Assembly: GCF_019219065.1 (NCBI RefSeq)
Contig: NZ_JAHUWK010000015.1
Coordinates: 1-64,000 of the forward strand
Length of the DNA: 64,000 bases
Origin: Duganella sp. sic0402
GTDB lineage: Bacteria; Pseudomonadota; Gammaproteobacteria; Burkholderiales; Burkholderiaceae_D
Direction of reading: 5' to 3'
The notes below the pieces were generated by a model. The model saw only the letters and a list, made by a program, of their open reading frames with translations. It searched no databases and was not told the origin of the DNA. Below are positions 1 through 8,735 of the stretch, in pieces. The translations under genes and the position numbers were made by a program. Position 1 is the stretch's first letter. Each line of letters starts with the position of its first letter.

Positions 1-469
1 GCTCGCGCACTTCCATCTCAACCAGTTCCAGCAGTTCTTCGTCGTCGACCAGGTCGCACTTGTTCAGGAACACAACGATGTATGGAACGCCAACCTGGCG
101 GGCCAGCAGGATGTGTTCGCGGGTCTGTGGCATTGGGCCGTCAGCTGCGGAGCACACCAGGATCGCGCCGTCCATCTGCGCTGCGCCGGTAATCATGTTC
201 TTGATGTAGTCGGCGTGGCCTGGGCAGTCAACGTGAGCGTAGTGGCGCGAAGCGGTTTCGTACTCAACGTGTGCGGTGTTGATGGTGATGCCGCGTGCTT
301 TTTCTTCTGGAGCAGCGTCGATCTGGTCGTAAGCTTTCGCTTCGCCGCCGAATTTCTTCGACAGAACGGTTGCGATCGCAGCGGTCAGGGTGGTTTTGCC
401 GTGGTCGACGTGACCGATGGTGCCTACGTTGACGTGCGGTTTAGTCCGCTCGAACTTTTCTTTTGCCAT
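1..469 (-). CDS. tuf: Elongation factor Tu (5' part, runs off window)
   Basis: EF-Tu is the GTPase that delivers aminoacyl-tRNA to the ribosomal A site. The minus-strand reading begins MAKEKFERTKPHVNVGTIGH and holds the first P-loop GHVDHGKT, the switch I region RGITINTAHVEYET, the DCPGHADYVKNM motif and the NKCD guanine-specificity motif. Only about the first 156 codons are present because the gene continues past base 1. It lies 70 bp downstream of fusA in the same orientation, the usual fusA-tuf order of proteobacterial str operons. Identification is essentially certain; whether it is tufA or tufB cannot be told. Confidence 0.98.
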   Translation of the reverse strand, partial: MAKEKFERTKPHVNVGTIGHVDHGKTTLTAAIATVLSKKFGGEAKAYDQIDAAPEEKARGITINTAHVEYETASRHYAHVDCPGHADYIKNMITGAAQMDGAILVCSAADGPMPQTREHILLARQVGVPYIVVFLNKCDLVDDEELLELVEMEVRE

Positions 470-502
470 TTTGATTCTTCCTTAGAACAATGTTTTAAAT
501 AT

Positions 503-527
503 GCAGCCGGATGATCTACCCGGCTGC
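503..527 (-). terminator. Hairpin between fusA and tuf
   Basis: GCAGCCGG and CCGGCTGC form a perfect 8 bp stem around a 9-nt loop in the 70 bp gap between fusA and tuf. In the transcribed minus direction the stem is followed by an A/T-mixed run, not a clean U tract. It may therefore be a weak terminator, attenuator or processing site that lets part of the transcription reach tuf. The stem is directly visible; its role is inferred. Confidence 0.45.
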
Positions 528-539
528 AAAAATACCAGA

Positions 540-2645
540 TTACTTGGCTTTCGCGGTAACGATAGCGTCGATAACGTGCTTAGGCGCCTCGGAGTAGTGC
601 TTGAACTCCATGGTGTAGGTTGCGCGACCTTGCGTTGCGGAACGCAGGGTGGTCGAGTAACCAAACATTTCCGACAGCGGTACTTCGGCTTTGATGATCT
701 TGCCGCCGCCGCCTGGGATTTCGTCCATGCCCTGCACCATACCGCGGCGGGACGACAGGTCGCCCATCACGGTACCGGCGTAGTCTTCCGGCGTTTCCAC
801 TTCCACAGCCATCATTGGTTCCAGGATGACTGGGTTAGCGCGTTTGCACGCTTCTTTGAATGCCATCGAACCGGCCATGCGGAATGCATTTTCGTTCGAG
901 TCAACATCGTGGTACGAACCGAAGGTCAGGGTGACTTTGACGTCAACCACTGGGTAGCCAGCCAGAACACCGGTGTTCAGGGTTTCGCGCACGCCTTTTT
1001 CAACCGCAGGGATGAATTCACGTGGAATCACACCGCCCTTGATCGCGTCGACGAACTCGAAGCCTTTACCTTGTTCCTGTGGTTCCAGGGTCACAACAGC
1101 GTGACCGTACTGACCACGACCGCCCGACTGCTTAACGAACTTGCCTTCCACATCGCTCACCGATTTGCGGACGGTTTCGCGGTAGGCAACCTGTGGTTTG
1201 CCCACGGTGGCTTCCACGCCGAATTCGCGCTTCATACGGTCAACGATAATTTCCAGGTGCAGCTCGCCCATACCACCGATGATGGTCTGGCCCGACTCTT
1301 CGTCGGTCTTCACGCGGAACGAAGGATCTTCCTGTGCCAGACGGTTCAGCGCCAGACCCATTTTTTCCTGGTCAGCCTTGGTTTTTGGTTCCACAGCCTG
1401 TTGAATCACTGGCTCTGGGAAGACCATTTTTTCCAGGGTGATGATCGATTGCGGATCGCACAGGGTTTCGCCGGTGGTCACGTCTTTCAGACCAACCGCA
1501 GCGGCGATGTCGCCGGCGCGCACTTCTTTGATCTCTTCGCGCTGGTTGGCGTGCATCTGCAGAATACGGCCCAGACGCTCTTTACGACCTTTAACCGAGT
1601 TGTACACGGTGTCACCAGCATTGATCACGCCCGAGTACACGCGGAAGAAGGCCAGCTGGCCAACGAACGGGTCGGTCATGATCTTGAATGCCAGCGCCGA
1701 GAATTTCTCTTCGTCCGATGCTTTACGGGTTGCTGGCTCTTCGTCTTCGTCAGTGCCTTTCACGTCGGCGATGTCGATCGGCGATGGCAGGTACTCGATG
1801 ACCGCGTCCAGCATGGCCTGTACGCCCTTGTTCTTGAAAGCGGTGCCGCACAGCATAGGCACGATTTCCGAAGCGATGGTACGCTCGCGGATGGCTTTCT
1901 TGATCTCGGCTTCCGACAGATCGCCTTCTTCCAGGTACTTGTTCATCAGGTCTTCGTTCGCTTCAGCAGCGGCTTCAACCATCTTCTCGCGCCACTCAGC
2001 GGCCGAATCAGCCAGCTCAGCAGGGATATCGACGTAGTCGAATTTCATGCCTTGCGAAGCGTCGTCCCAGATGATCGCTTTCATCTTGACCAGGTCGATC
2101 ACGCCTTTGAAGTTGTCTTCAGCGCCGATAGGGATCTGGATCAGGATCGGGTTGGCCTTCAGGCGTGCGCGCATTTGCTCGTACACTTTGAAGAAGTTCG
2201 CACCGGTACGGTCCATCTTGTTGACGAAGGCCAGACGTGGCACTTTGTACTTGTTAGCCTGACGCCATACGGTTTCCGACTGTGGCTGAACACCGCCCAC
2301 TGCGCAGTAAACCATGCAAGCACCATCCAGCACGCGCATCGAACGTTCAACTTCAATGGTGAAGTCAACGTGGCCTGGGGTGTCGATGATGTTGATGTGG
2401 TGTTCTGGGAAGTTGTTTGCCATGCCTTTCCAGAAGCAGGTGGTCGCAGCGGAGGTAATGGTAATACCGCGCTCTTGTTCCTGCTCCATCCAGTCCATGG
2501 TGGCGGCGCCATCGTGAACTTCACCGATCTTGTGGTTCACGCCCGTGTAGAACAGAACGCGCTCGGTAGTGGTGGTCTTACCTGCATCGATGTGAGCGGA
2601 GATACCGATATTGCGGTAGCGCTCGATGGGGGTCTTGCGGGCCAT
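540..2645 (-). CDS. fusA: Elongation factor G
   Basis: EF-G is the ribosomal translocase and also acts in ribosome recycling. The 701-residue product starting MARKTPIERYRNIGISAHID has the P-loop AHIDAGKT, the G3 motif DTPGHVDFT and the G4 motif NKMD, followed by the typical EF-G domains II-V, and it ends DAIVTAKAK. The open frame extends 25 codons further upstream, but the start at 2645 matches the family. It sits between rpsG and tuf on the same strand. Nothing is unusual in the coding sequence. Confidence 0.99.
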   Translation of the reverse strand: MARKTPIERYRNIGISAHIDAGKTTTTERVLFYTGVNHKIGEVHDGAATMDWMEQEQERGITITSAATTCFWKGMANNFPEHHINIIDTPGHVDFTIEVERSMRVLDGACMVYCAVGGVQPQSETVWRQANKYKVPRLAFVNKMDRTGANFFKVYEQMRARLKANPILIQIPIGAEDNFKGVIDLVKMKAIIWDDASQGMKFDYVDIPAELADSAAEWREKMVEAAAEANEDLMNKYLEEGDLSEAEIKKAIRERTIASEIVPMLCGTAFKNKGVQAMLDAVIEYLPSPIDIADVKGTDEDEEPATRKASDEEKFSALAFKIMTDPFVGQLAFFRVYSGVINAGDTVYNSVKGRKERLGRILQMHANQREEIKEVRAGDIAAAVGLKDVTTGETLCDPQSIITLEKMVFPEPVIQQAVEPKTKADQEKMGLALNRLAQEDPSFRVKTDEESGQTIIGGMGELHLEIIVDRMKREFGVEATVGKPQVAYRETVRKSVSDVEGKFVKQSGGRGQYGHAVVTLEPQEQGKGFEFVDAIKGGVIPREFIPAVEKGVRETLNTGVLAGYPVVDVKVTLTFGSYHDVDSNENAFRMAGSMAFKEACKRANPVILEPMMAVEVETPEDYAGTVMGDLSSRRGMVQGMDEIPGGGGKIIKAEVPLSEMFGYSTTLRSATQGRATYTMEFKHYSEAPKHVIDAIVTAKAK

Positions 2646-2683
2646 AATTAATCCTAAATCGTTTAATGGACAAAACCGAGCGC

Positions 2684-2703
2684 CATTTTTTGTACAAAAA
2701 ATG
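2684..2703. repeat. Perfect 20 bp palindrome upstream of fusA
   Basis: The sequence CATTTTTTGTACAAAAAATG is its own reverse complement. It lies in the 108 bp gap between rpsG and fusA, about 40 bp before the fusA start. With no loop it would be a poor RNA hairpin except as a stem with a small melted tip. It could be a protein site or an RNA element in the fusA leader. Function unknown. Confidence 0.5.
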
Positions 2704-2753
2704 AGCCCGGCCTCGAACAACGGATAACAGCCAGCAGCAGCTGGCCGATTTTA

Positions 2754-3224
2754 TTAGAAGCGGAAGTGCGAGAACGCTTTGTTCGCTTCAGCCATGCGGT
2801 GAACTTCATCACGCTTTTTCATCGCACCGCCACGGCCTTCAGCCGCTTCCAGCAGTTCGCCTGCCAGACGTTGTGGCATGGATTTTTCGCTGCGCTTGTT
2901 AGCAGCTTCACGCAGCCAACGCATCGACAGCGCCATACGACGCACTGGGCGGACTTCAACCGGCACCTGGTAGTTTGCACCACCAACGCGACGGGATTTC
3001 ACTTCAACCAGCGGCTTGGCGTTGTTCAGCGCGGTGGCGAACACTTCCAGCGGGTCTTTACCGGACTTTTGGGTGATGTGCTCGAAGGCACCGTAGATGA
3101 TGTTTTCTGCGACCGATTTTTTACCGGACAGCATCAGAACGTTCACGAATTTGGCGACATCGGTGTTGCCGAATTTTGGATCCGGCAGGATCTCGCGCTT
3201 GGGTACTTCACGACGACGTGGCAT
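2754..3224 (-). CDS. rpsG: 30S ribosomal protein S7
   Basis: This is a 156-residue S7, the protein that nucleates assembly of the 30S head and touches the E site. It starts MPRRREVPKREILPDPKFG and carries the conserved VEVRPVRRMALSMRWL stretch and the C-terminal RMAEANKAFSHFRF. The length is normal for the family. It is the second gene of the str operon after rpsL, with a 106 bp gap upstream and 108 bp to fusA. Confidence 0.99.
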   Translation of the reverse strand: MPRRREVPKREILPDPKFGNTDVAKFVNVLMLSGKKSVAENIIYGAFEHITQKSGKDPLEVFATALNNAKPLVEVKSRRVGGANYQVPVEVRPVRRMALSMRWLREAANKRSEKSMPQRLAGELLEAAEGRGGAMKKRDEVHRMAEANKAFSHFRF

Positions 3225-3330
3225 GTCATTTCCTTTTATCTTCAGTTGAGTGCCTTGCGGTCACTCGCGGCGGCCATCATAGCCATCCACTTACTCGGTC
3301 TCGCGACCGGCTCAACTCAATTAATGTAAA

Positions 3331-3714
3331 TTACTTCTTAGCTTGCTTGGCGCGCTTGGCACCGTATTTCGAGCGAGCTTGTTTACGGTCTTTAACGCCC
3401 TGGGTATCCAGTGCACCGCGAACCATGTGGTAACGCACACCTGGCAAGTCTTTTACACGACCGCCGCGCAGCAGAACAACGCTGTGTTCCTGCAGGTTGT
3501 GGCCTTCACCGCCGATGTACGAAATAACTTCGAAACCGTTGGTCAGACGCACTTTGGCAACTTTACGCAGTGCCGAGTTAGGCTTCTTAGGAGTGGTGGT
3601 GTACACACGGGTGCACACGCCACGTTTTTGCGGGCTGTTTTCCAGCGCCGGCGATTTGCTCTTCACGACCAGTTTGGTACGTGGTTGGCGAATCAGTTGA
3701 TTGATGGTTGGCAT
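3331..3714 (-). CDS. rpsL: 30S ribosomal protein S12
   Basis: S12 lies at the decoding centre and is the streptomycin target. The 127-residue protein starts MPTINQLIRQPRTKLVVKSK and contains TTTPKKPNSALRK and GRVKDLPGVRYHMVRGALD. The two lysines at which streptomycin-resistance changes usually occur (in the TPKKPNS and VKDLPG motifs) are the wild-type residues. It is the first gene of the str operon and lies downstream of a consensus promoter. Confidence 0.99.
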   Translation of the reverse strand: MPTINQLIRQPRTKLVVKSKSPALENSPQKRGVCTRVYTTTPKKPNSALRKVAKVRLTNGFEVISYIGGEGHNLQEHSVVLLRGGRVKDLPGVRYHMVRGALDTQGVKDRKQARSKYGAKRAKQAKK

Positions 3715-3875
3715 CGTTCTAAACCCAACTAAATAACAACGTTAACAACCCGGTCATAATGCCGGGGACAAAAACCTTCTCTCGATCTATTGGGCCTTCG
3801 GAGGCGCAAACAGCCACTCTCATGGAGCAGCCAGATTCAACGTATACGATGTGCAGAATAAATTGAGAACTCGCG

Positions 3876-3904
3876 AGTATAGACCTGAAGCATGGCTCAG
3901 TCAA
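3876..3904 (-). promoter_or_regulatory. Sigma-70 promoter of the str operon
   Basis: On the minus strand, TTGACT (3899-3904) and TATACT (3876-3881) are separated by exactly 17 bp, a near-consensus housekeeping promoter pointing at rpsL. The leader to the rpsL start is about 160 nt long. No other gene-like sequence is evident in 3715-4008, so this is the natural promoter for rpsL-rpsG-fusA(-tuf). Confidence 0.75.
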
Positions 3905-4008
3905 TCAATTTCGCGGCGCCATGCGGCTTCCAGCAGGGAAGTCAGCACTAGCAGAAAGGTCGGGAAACGCTTGATAATAGCAAATAATTCCATTCCCGCC
4001 ACTGCCTG

Positions 4009-5841
4009 ATGCGATCCCTGCTGCGCCCCGCCCCCTTATTTGTGTTTGCCAGCTACCTGCTGCTGTCGCTGGTGCCCTGCGTACCGCTGTTGCTGGGAAA
4101 GCAAGTGCCGGATCTGGGCCATGTGCTGGCGGTCGAAGCGCTGCTGTGGCTGGCGGTGTGGAGCGTGTTTGGCCGTCCCGCCTGGTTTCACTGGCTGCTG
4201 CTGCCCGCCTTCCTGGCGCTGCCGACCGAGATTTACTTGTTTGTTTATTATGGCCAGGGCATTTCCACCCACCACCTGGGCATCATCGCTGAAACCAGCC
4301 CCAAGGAGGCGATGGAATTCCTCGGCAATAAAGTATGGCTGATGGCGGCCGTGCTGCTGGCCGTCATCGGCTGGTGGAGCGCGGTGCAGCTGGCGGCACA
4401 ACGCAGCCCGCTGCTGCATTGGCGCGGCATGTCGCGCCGGGCCGCGCTATGCCTGCTGGCGCTGGTGACAGCGGTGGCGCTCTACGGCTGGGAATTCGGC
4501 GTGCAGGCCAAGCCGGCCAGCGCCAGCAAGCAGGCCAGCGCATCGGCCAGCACTGCCGCCGATGCGGAATACGCCGCCATCGCCGGCGCCGGTTACAGCG
4601 ACTGGCACTTGGCCGCCCTGCCCTGGCGGCTGCGCTCGCCGCTGAGTTTTGGCGAACTGGCCTCGTCCTGGCCATTCGGACTGGCCGCGCGCGGCATCGA
4701 CTTCTACAAGGAACGTGCCTACCTGGCCGACCTGGGCCGGCGCAGCAGCAGCTTCAGCTTCAAGGCGCATCAGCCGCAGCCCAACGACACGCCGGAAATC
4801 GTCATCATGGTGATCGGCGAATCGTCGCGCTACGACCGCTGGGGCATCAATGGCTACACGCGCGACACCACCCCGCTGCTGCGCCAGGAAAGCAACCTGG
4901 TCACGCTGCCGGATGTGATCACCGCCGTCTCGGCGACGCGGCTGTCGGTGCCGGTCATCATCTCGCGCAAGCCGGCCATGCAAAGCCTGAAGGAAGGCTT
5001 CTCTGAAAAATCCTTCATCACCGCCTACAAGGAAGCCGGCTTCAAGACCTTCTGGCTGTCGAACCAGATTTCCTTCGGCCAGTTCGACACGCCGGTGTCG
5101 GTGTTCGCCAAAGAGTCCGACGTGATCCAGTTCATGAATCTGGGCGGCTTCACCAATAATTCCAACTTCGACCAGATCCTGCTGGAACCGCTGCACCATG
5201 CGATCAACGACGCCGCGCCGAAGAAGCTGATCGTGCTGCACACGCTGGGCAACCACTGGAACTACAGCCAGCGCTATCCCAAGGATTTCGACCAATGGCA
5301 GCCGTCGCTGTTCGGCGTCGACAAGCCGGCCTACACCGACCTGAAGCTGAAGCCGCAGATCAACAACAGCTACGACAACTCGATCCTGTACACCGACTGG
5401 TTCCTGTCGCAGGTGATCGGCCAGCTGAAAGACACGCAGCAGCTGGCATCGATGGTGTATGTGGCCGACCACGGCCAGACACTGTATGACGGCAGCTGCA
5501 ACCTGGCTTTCCATGGCCACAACACGCAATACGAATTCCACGTGCCGGCCATCGTCTGGTACTCGGACGAATATCAGGCCCACTATCCGGACAAAATCCA
5601 GCAACTGCTGCGCCACCGCAAGGCCAAGCTGGCGACCGAGAATATCTTCCACACGCTGCTGGACCTGGGCAATATCCAATACAGCGATGAAAAACTGGAG
5701 TGGAGCTTCGTCAGTCCCCAATTCAAGCAGCACAAGCGCTATGTAGACAGCTACGGCTGGTCCAACTACGACAACGCCACGTTCAAGGGCGACTGCCGCG
5801 AAGTGATGGACAAGGGCAAACCACTCAAACAGGAGAAGTAA
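4009..5841 (+). CDS. Phosphoethanolamine transferase-like membrane sulfatase-fold enzyme
   Basis: The 610-residue protein has an N-terminal membrane part with several hydrophobic segments in residues 1-160, then a periplasmic alkaline-phosphatase/sulfatase fold from about residue 260. The metal-binding start is MVIGESSRYDRWGINGY. The probable nucleophilic Thr is about residue 310 in SATRLSVPVI, the place used by the EptA/CptA family. YVADHGQTLYDG and FHGHNTQYEFHVPAIVW supply further metal ligands. The family moves phosphoethanolamine from phosphatidylethanolamine to lipid A or core sugars. Its stop overlaps the start of the amidase gene by 1 nt, so the two are co-translated. EptA, CptA or OpgE-like substrate specificity cannot be decided. 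Confidence 0.85.
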   Translation: MRSLLRPAPLFVFASYLLLSLVPCVPLLLGKQVPDLGHVLAVEALLWLAVWSVFGRPAWFHWLLLPAFLALPTEIYLFVYYGQGISTHHLGIIAETSPKEAMEFLGNKVWLMAAVLLAVIGWWSAVQLAAQRSPLLHWRGMSRRAALCLLALVTAVALYGWEFGVQAKPASASKQASASASTAADAEYAAIAGAGYSDWHLAALPWRLRSPLSFGELASSWPFGLAARGIDFYKERAYLADLGRRSSSFSFKAHQPQPNDTPEIVIMVIGESSRYDRWGINGYTRDTTPLLRQESNLVTLPDVITAVSATRLSVPVIISRKPAMQSLKEGFSEKSFITAYKEAGFKTFWLSNQISFGQFDTPVSVFAKESDVIQFMNLGGFTNNSNFDQILLEPLHHAINDAAPKKLIVLHTLGNHWNYSQRYPKDFDQWQPSLFGVDKPAYTDLKLKPQINNSYDNSILYTDWFLSQVIGQLKDTQQLASMVYVADHGQTLYDGSCNLAFHGHNTQYEFHVPAIVWYSDEYQAHYPDKIQQLLRHRKAKLATENIFHTLLDLGNIQYSDEKLEWSFVSPQFKQHKRYVDSYGWSNYDNATFKGDCREVMDKGKPLKQEK

Positions 5842-6590
5842 TGGGCATCCGTATCGCGGCGGCGCAAGCGCCGTCAGTGGCTGGTGATATCGCCGCTAAT
5901 CTGCAAACGCATCTGCGCTTCGTCGCTGCCGCGCGCGCCGAGGGCGTGCAGCTGCTGGTGTTTCCCGAGCTGTCGCTATGCGGCTACGAATTGCCCTTGC
6001 TGCGCCAATGCGCGCTGGCGCCGGACGATGCGCGCCTGCAAGCGCTGCGCGCTGCTGCGGCCGGCATGACGGTCATCGTCGGCGCGCCGGTCATCGACGC
6101 CGGCGCAGCGCAGCCCTGCATCGCCAGCATCACCCTGCACGCCGACGGCGCCACCACGGTCTATCGCAAGCAATACCTGCACGGCGGCGAAGAAGTGCAT
6201 GCGCAGCCTGGCCCCGCTGGCGCCACCGCACATCCGCTGCACGGCCAGCGCTACGTGGAAGCCATTTGTGCCGACACCACGCACGCTGCGCACGCGGGCG
6301 CGGCCGCACTAGCCGGCGCCACGCTATACGTGGCTGGCGTGCTGATTTCGGAGGGGGGATATGCGACCGACGCCGCGCTGCTGCGCGGCTATGCGGAACA
6401 ACATCAGATGGGGGTACTGCTGGCGAATCACGCCGCACCATCCGGCGGCTATATCAGCGCCGGCAAGAGCGCGTTCTGGGCGCCGGGCGGCGAACTGATC
6501 GTCCAGGCCGAAGCTGCGGGCAACTATCTGGTCATCGCCGGCAATGACAGCGGCTGGCAAGGCCGCGTCGTGCCGGTGGCGCTTGCTTAA
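5841..6590 (+). CDS. Carbon-nitrogen hydrolase (nitrilase superfamily)
   Basis: This 249-residue hydrolase begins MGIRIAAAQAPSVAGDI. The Glu-Lys-Cys triad of the superfamily is visible: Glu in LLVFPELSLCGY, Lys in VYRKQYLHGG and Cys in EAICADTTH. It lacks extra domains, so an amidase or N-carbamoyl-type hydrolase of a small molecule is likely. Its ATG shares one base with the stop of the upstream transferase. Its 3' end overlaps by 4 bp the convergent chemotaxis receptor gene. The substrate is unknown. Confidence 0.85.
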   Translation: MGIRIAAAQAPSVAGDIAANLQTHLRFVAAARAEGVQLLVFPELSLCGYELPLLRQCALAPDDARLQALRAAAAGMTVIVGAPVIDAGAAQPCIASITLHADGATTVYRKQYLHGGEEVHAQPGPAGATAHPLHGQRYVEAICADTTHAAHAGAAALAGATLYVAGVLISEGGYATDAALLRGYAEQHQMGVLLANHAAPSGGYISAGKSAFWAPGGELIVQAEAAGNYLVIAGNDSGWQGRVVPVALA

Positions 6591-8194
6591 CGCAGCGCCA
6601 GCTGATTGCCAGCACGGCGTGCGGCGCCGCCAGTCACGGCGCTCTCGTTGATCCTGAACACGCTGACTGTCTGTTGCAGCTCGGCCGCCTGATCCTGCAG
6701 CGACTGGGTCGCGGCGGCGGCCTCTTCCACCAGCGCGGCATTCTGCTGGGTCACCTCGTCCATCTGCGCCACCGCCTGGTTGACCTGGTCGATGCCATCG
6801 CTCTGCTCGCGGCTGGCCACCGCGATCTCGCCCACAATCTGCGTCACCTGATGCACATTGCCGACCAGCGTGGTCATGGTGGTGCCGGCCTGCTCGACCA
6901 GATTGGTGCCCAATTGGATCTTCTGCACCGAATCATCAATCAGCACCTTGATTTCCTTGGCCGCCGCAGCCGAGCGCTGCGCCAGATTGCGCACCTCGGT
7001 CGCCACCACTGCGAAGCCGCGGCCCTGCTCGCCAGCGCGCGCTGCTTCCACCGCTGCATTCAGCGCCAGGATATTGGTCTGGAACGCGATGCCATCGATG
7101 ACGCCGGTAATATCGACAATCTTGCGCGACGCGTCGTTGATGTCGTTCATGGTGGTCACCACCTGCTGCATCACTTCGCCGCCTTGCGCGGCCGTGGCCG
7201 ACGCGCCTTCGACCAGCGAGCGCGCATGCTGGGCGTTCTCCGAGTTCTGCCGGACCGTGCTGGTCAGCTCCTCGATCGAGGCGGCGGTTTCTTCCAGCGA
7301 ACTGGCCTGAGTTTCAGTCCGCGACGACAGCTCCATATTGCCGGCCGCCAGTTCCTGCGAACCGGTGTTGATCACGTCGGCGCCGTTGCGCACGCGCGAC
7401 ACGGTGGACAGCAAGTCGCGCTGCATGCGCTGAATCGCTTTCAGCAGGCGCTGGATTTCGTTGTCGCCGGATGCTTCGATATTGGCGGTCAGGTCGCCGC
7501 TGGCCACACGGTCCAGCTGCTCGACCGCGCCTTCGAGCGGACGCAGCACGGTGGAGCGCAGCATCAGGTGCGCACCGAACACCACCGCCAGCGCGATCAG
7601 CAGGCCCAGCGCCACCAGCCACATCACCACTGTGTATTCCTTGGCGCGGCTGTCGGCCAGTTCCTTGATCTGTTCATCGCCCAGCTTCTGGAATTTCTCC
7701 AGCAGTGACGAGAAGTTGGCGCCGACTGGCGTCAGCTCGCCGGAGTTGATCGCCGAGTAAGCTGCGGTATCGTCCTTGGCCAGCGCGGCCGAGGCGCGCT
7801 CCAGCACGGCGGACAGCTTGCGGCCGGAGTCCACCAGGTCTTTCTTCAGTTGCGTATCCTGGCCAGGGAAATCCGGCGCTTTTTCAAACTTGTCCAGAAA
7901 ATCCAGCGTGCGCTGGTAGGACTTCTTGGCGCTGGTCAGTGCGGAATCGCGCGTGGCCTTGTCGTCGCCTTCCTTCAGTGCGGCATAGCCGCGCGTCATC
8001 GCGGAGCGGGTGCGGGTGGTGTCCTTGTAGGCGTCATTGATGGTGATCACCTGCGTCGAGATGGTGTGCACCACCGCGATCGATTGGTTGGACTGTTGCA
8101 AAGCAAAAATGCCCAAGCCTGCGCCGGCGAGCAACATTATCGTAAACAAAACAAGCACGCCTAATAAGCTGGCCCGTACCGTAACCTTATTCAT
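6587..8194 (-). CDS. Methyl-accepting chemotaxis protein
   Basis: This is a transmembrane chemoreceptor of about 535 residues that signals to CheA/CheW. It has TM1 near the N-terminus (GVLVLFTIMLLAGAGLGIFAL), a periplasmic helical-bundle sensor to about residue 185, TM2 (VVMWLVALGLLIALAVVFG), a HAMP segment (RPLEGAVEQLDRVASGDL) and a long signalling coiled coil. The highly conserved hairpin tip is FQTNILALNAAVEAARAGEQ. The start at 8194 is chosen because GGAGG lies just upstream and hydrophobic TM1 follows; an in-frame ATG 7 codons earlier is less likely. No C-terminal CheR-binding pentapeptide is seen. The ligand is unknown. Confidence 0.95.
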   Translation of the reverse strand: MNKVTVRASLLGVLVLFTIMLLAGAGLGIFALQQSNQSIAVVHTISTQVITINDAYKDTTRTRSAMTRGYAALKEGDDKATRDSALTSAKKSYQRTLDFLDKFEKAPDFPGQDTQLKKDLVDSGRKLSAVLERASAALAKDDTAAYSAINSGELTPVGANFSSLLEKFQKLGDEQIKELADSRAKEYTVVMWLVALGLLIALAVVFGAHLMLRSTVLRPLEGAVEQLDRVASGDLTANIEASGDNEIQRLLKAIQRMQRDLLSTVSRVRNGADVINTGSQELAAGNMELSSRTETQASSLEETAASIEELTSTVRQNSENAQHARSLVEGASATAAQGGEVMQQVVTTMNDINDASRKIVDITGVIDGIAFQTNILALNAAVEAARAGEQGRGFAVVATEVRNLAQRSAAAAKEIKVLIDDSVQKIQLGTNLVEQAGTTMTTLVGNVHQVTQIVGEIAVASREQSDGIDQVNQAVAQMDEVTQQNAALVEEAAAATQSLQDQAAELQQTVSVFRINESAVTGGAARRAGNQLALR

Positions 8195-8270
8195 CCCGCC
8201 TCCAAAAAATGACATTTCCGACTAGAAACACTATATCAAATTTTGAATTTTTATGAGCTGGAAGTTAACG

Positions 8271-8735
8271 TTAAGTATGCTTGTTTACCATCAGCCAGTA
8301 GACGATCAACAACGCGCCAAAGGCGGGGAAGCCGAGTACGGTCCAGATTTTTTCATAGCGCCAGTACCGCTCTGGCAAGGGCTGCTGTGTTTGCGCGGCC
8401 AGTGCGGCCATGTCGCGCATGCGCAGTTGCAGCCACACCACTGGCAGCCAGCAAGCGCCAGCCAAGGCGTACAGTGCGATCGACCAGACGATCCATGCCG
8501 AGCTGAATGGAAAGCCCGCGAGATGGATCATCCACAAGCCTGACAGCGGCTGGATGATGACCGACGGCGTGGTGAACCACCAGTCGGCGCGCGCCACCAG
8601 CCGCGACACCACGGCAATCGCCGCCACGTTGCGGGTGCGATTGGTGAAGAACATATAGAAGGCCGTTCCGAAGCCGGTGCCGAACATCGCTGTCGCAGAC
8701 AGGATGTGCAGCCATTTGATCGCCAGGTAGTCCAT
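8271..8735 (-). CDS. DUF2269-type integral membrane protein
   Basis: This is a 154-residue protein with four hydrophobic segments. It starts MDYLAIKWLHILSATAMFGTG; the KWLHILSA..FGTG pattern is typical of DUF2269 membrane proteins. The start codon overlaps the last base of the upstream SDR-DoxX gene (8735), indicating one transcript and probable translational coupling. It is the last gene of the unit controlled by the GbsR-like repressor at 10047-10574. Function unknown; a membrane partner of the DoxX-like domain is a guess. Confidence 0.75.
   Translation of the reverse strand: MDYLAIKWLHILSATAMFGTGFGTAFYMFFTNRTRNVAAIAVVSRLVARADWWFTTPSVIIQPLSGLWMIHLAGFPFSSAWIVWSIALYALAGACWLPVVWLQLRMRDMAALAAQTQQPLPERYWRYEKIWTVLGFPAFGALLIVYWLMVNKHT

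Noticed and set aside
501..2651. Very long open frame (716 codons) on the plus strand opposite fusA
   Set aside because: It is the antisense shadow of fusA, caused by GC-rich codon bias. The minus-strand product is clearly EF-G and the plus reading has no family features.
3719..3904. 61-codon minus-strand frame upstream of rpsL
   Set aside because: It covers the str promoter itself, starting inside the -35/-10 spacer, so it cannot be a conventional translated leader.
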